Source of the DNA: an uncultured Acidobacteriota bacterium
Lineage (GTDB): Bacteria; Acidobacteriota; Vicinamibacteria; Vicinamibacterales; UBA8438
Length of the DNA: 6,352 bases
NCBI GenBank assembly: GCA_937888665.1
Contig: CALBET010000637.1
Coordinates: forward strand, 1 to 6,352
Direction: 5' to 3'
Shown here: piece after piece, positions 5,937-6,352 of the stretch
Layout: each line of letters opens with the position of its first letter
Numbering within the stretch: position 1 is the first letter of the stretch
The notes under the pieces: generated by a model
The model's input: the letters and a program-made list of their open reading frames with translations, nothing else
What the model was told of the DNA's origin: nothing
Databases searched by the model: none
Made by a program: the position numbers and the translations under genes

Positions 5937-6352
5937 CTAGCGACCCTCGGCGGCGGCTCGCTCGTCGGCACGATGCCCGGACAGAATGCCGTCCATGCTG
6001 TGGTTCCCTTCGTGGCAGGCGTACTCGAACATCGGCACGTCGGTGCGTTGCAGCGGCAGTGACGCCGTCCACGAGCTCGTCCAGGTCTCCGGGTCGGTCA
6101 CGGTGTACTCATACTCGAGCGTGTCCGCGTCAACCCGGGTGTAGCGCTCGACCAGCGTCAGCCTGTCGGTGGTGTTCCTCCACCGTCGTTCGTCGCTGAA
6201 GTTCGATGTCTCGACCACCAGGGTGTTCCCCTCCCAGTGGCCGCGGGCATCGCCCGACCACTGGCGAAGCTCACCACCCAAGGCAGGACGGTCATCGAGC
6301 GGCACCACCCGCACCGTATGCACCATCTCGGTCACCAGCACGACGTGGTCCG
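5937..6352 (-). CDS. Secreted GIW/FEYACHEGN-family protein, C-terminal part (start beyond right edge)
   Basis: The last 137 residues plus a partial codon are visible, ending at the TAG at 5939-5937. In order the sequence shows DHVVLVTEMVHTVRVVPLD, then RQWSGDARGHWEGNTLVVET, then NFSDERRWR. LVERYTRVDADTLEYEYTV, DPETWTSSWTASLPL and MFEYACHEGNHSMDGILSGHR complete the C-terminus. These are the standard C-terminal motifs of the secreted family whose N-terminus appears at the left edge: RW.GD.RG.WEG.TLVV.T.NF, ERFTRVDA.TL.Y..TV.DP, and the closing FEYACHEGN. The final GHRADERAAAEGR tail is also usual. The catalytic or binding function is unknown to me. It ends 159 bp before the peptidase start; the gap shows no clear promoter, so the two could be read together. 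Confidence 0.92.
   Translation of the reverse strand, partial: DHVVLVTEMVHTVRVVPLDDRPALGGELRQWSGDARGHWEGNTLVVETSNFSDERRWRNTTDRLTLVERYTRVDADTLEYEYTVTDPETWTSSWTASLPLQRTDVPMFEYACHEGNHSMDGILSGHRADERAAAEGR

Overview
The window is about 65-70% GC by eye and every convincing gene lies on the minus strand. The gene content suggests an Acidobacteriota genome, probably class Vicinamibacteria or a close relative. The grounds are two fragments of a secreted 'GIW ... FEYACHEGN' protein family common there, a PSMA-like M28 peptidase, and short GC-rich palindromic repeats of the kind scattered between genes in that group. This assignment is recollection and inference; no marker gene is present.

Read in transcriptional order, from right to left. 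At 5937-6352 is the C-terminal part of a 'FEYACHEGN' family protein whose start lies beyond the right edge. Next, at 3519-5777, is a complete secreted M28 zinc metallopeptidase of the glutamate carboxypeptidase II type, with its start corrected to a GTG behind a perfect AGGAGG. Then comes an array of five 45-bp palindrome-bearing repeats (3275-3497) that runs up to the base before the start codon of a small DoxX-like membrane protein (2885-3274). A second type of palindrome (2865-2884) touches the stop codon of that gene, with another copy 66 bp further on (2799-2818).

The stretch 2408-2884 has no intact gene. It holds a recognisable C-terminal scrap of a family 2 glycosyltransferase (2504-2674) and perhaps a scrap of an integral-membrane protein on the plus strand. 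Next is an unusual fusion (812-2407): an RnfD/NqrB/UnbU-like multi-pass membrane domain followed by a cysteine-paired Sel1-like (HcpA-type) tail. Finally a near-perfect sigma-70-type promoter (718-746) drives a gene that runs off the left edge (1-645). It encodes the N-terminal part of the same family as the right-edge gene.

The genes do not form an obvious pathway. The main points of interest are the repeats that bracket and lead into the doxX-like gene, the membrane/Sel1 fusion, and the way the two edge fragments complement each other almost exactly in the coordinates of one protein family. I saw no defence system, CRISPR array, RNA gene or intact mobile element, and I cannot support a claim of a wholly new system here.
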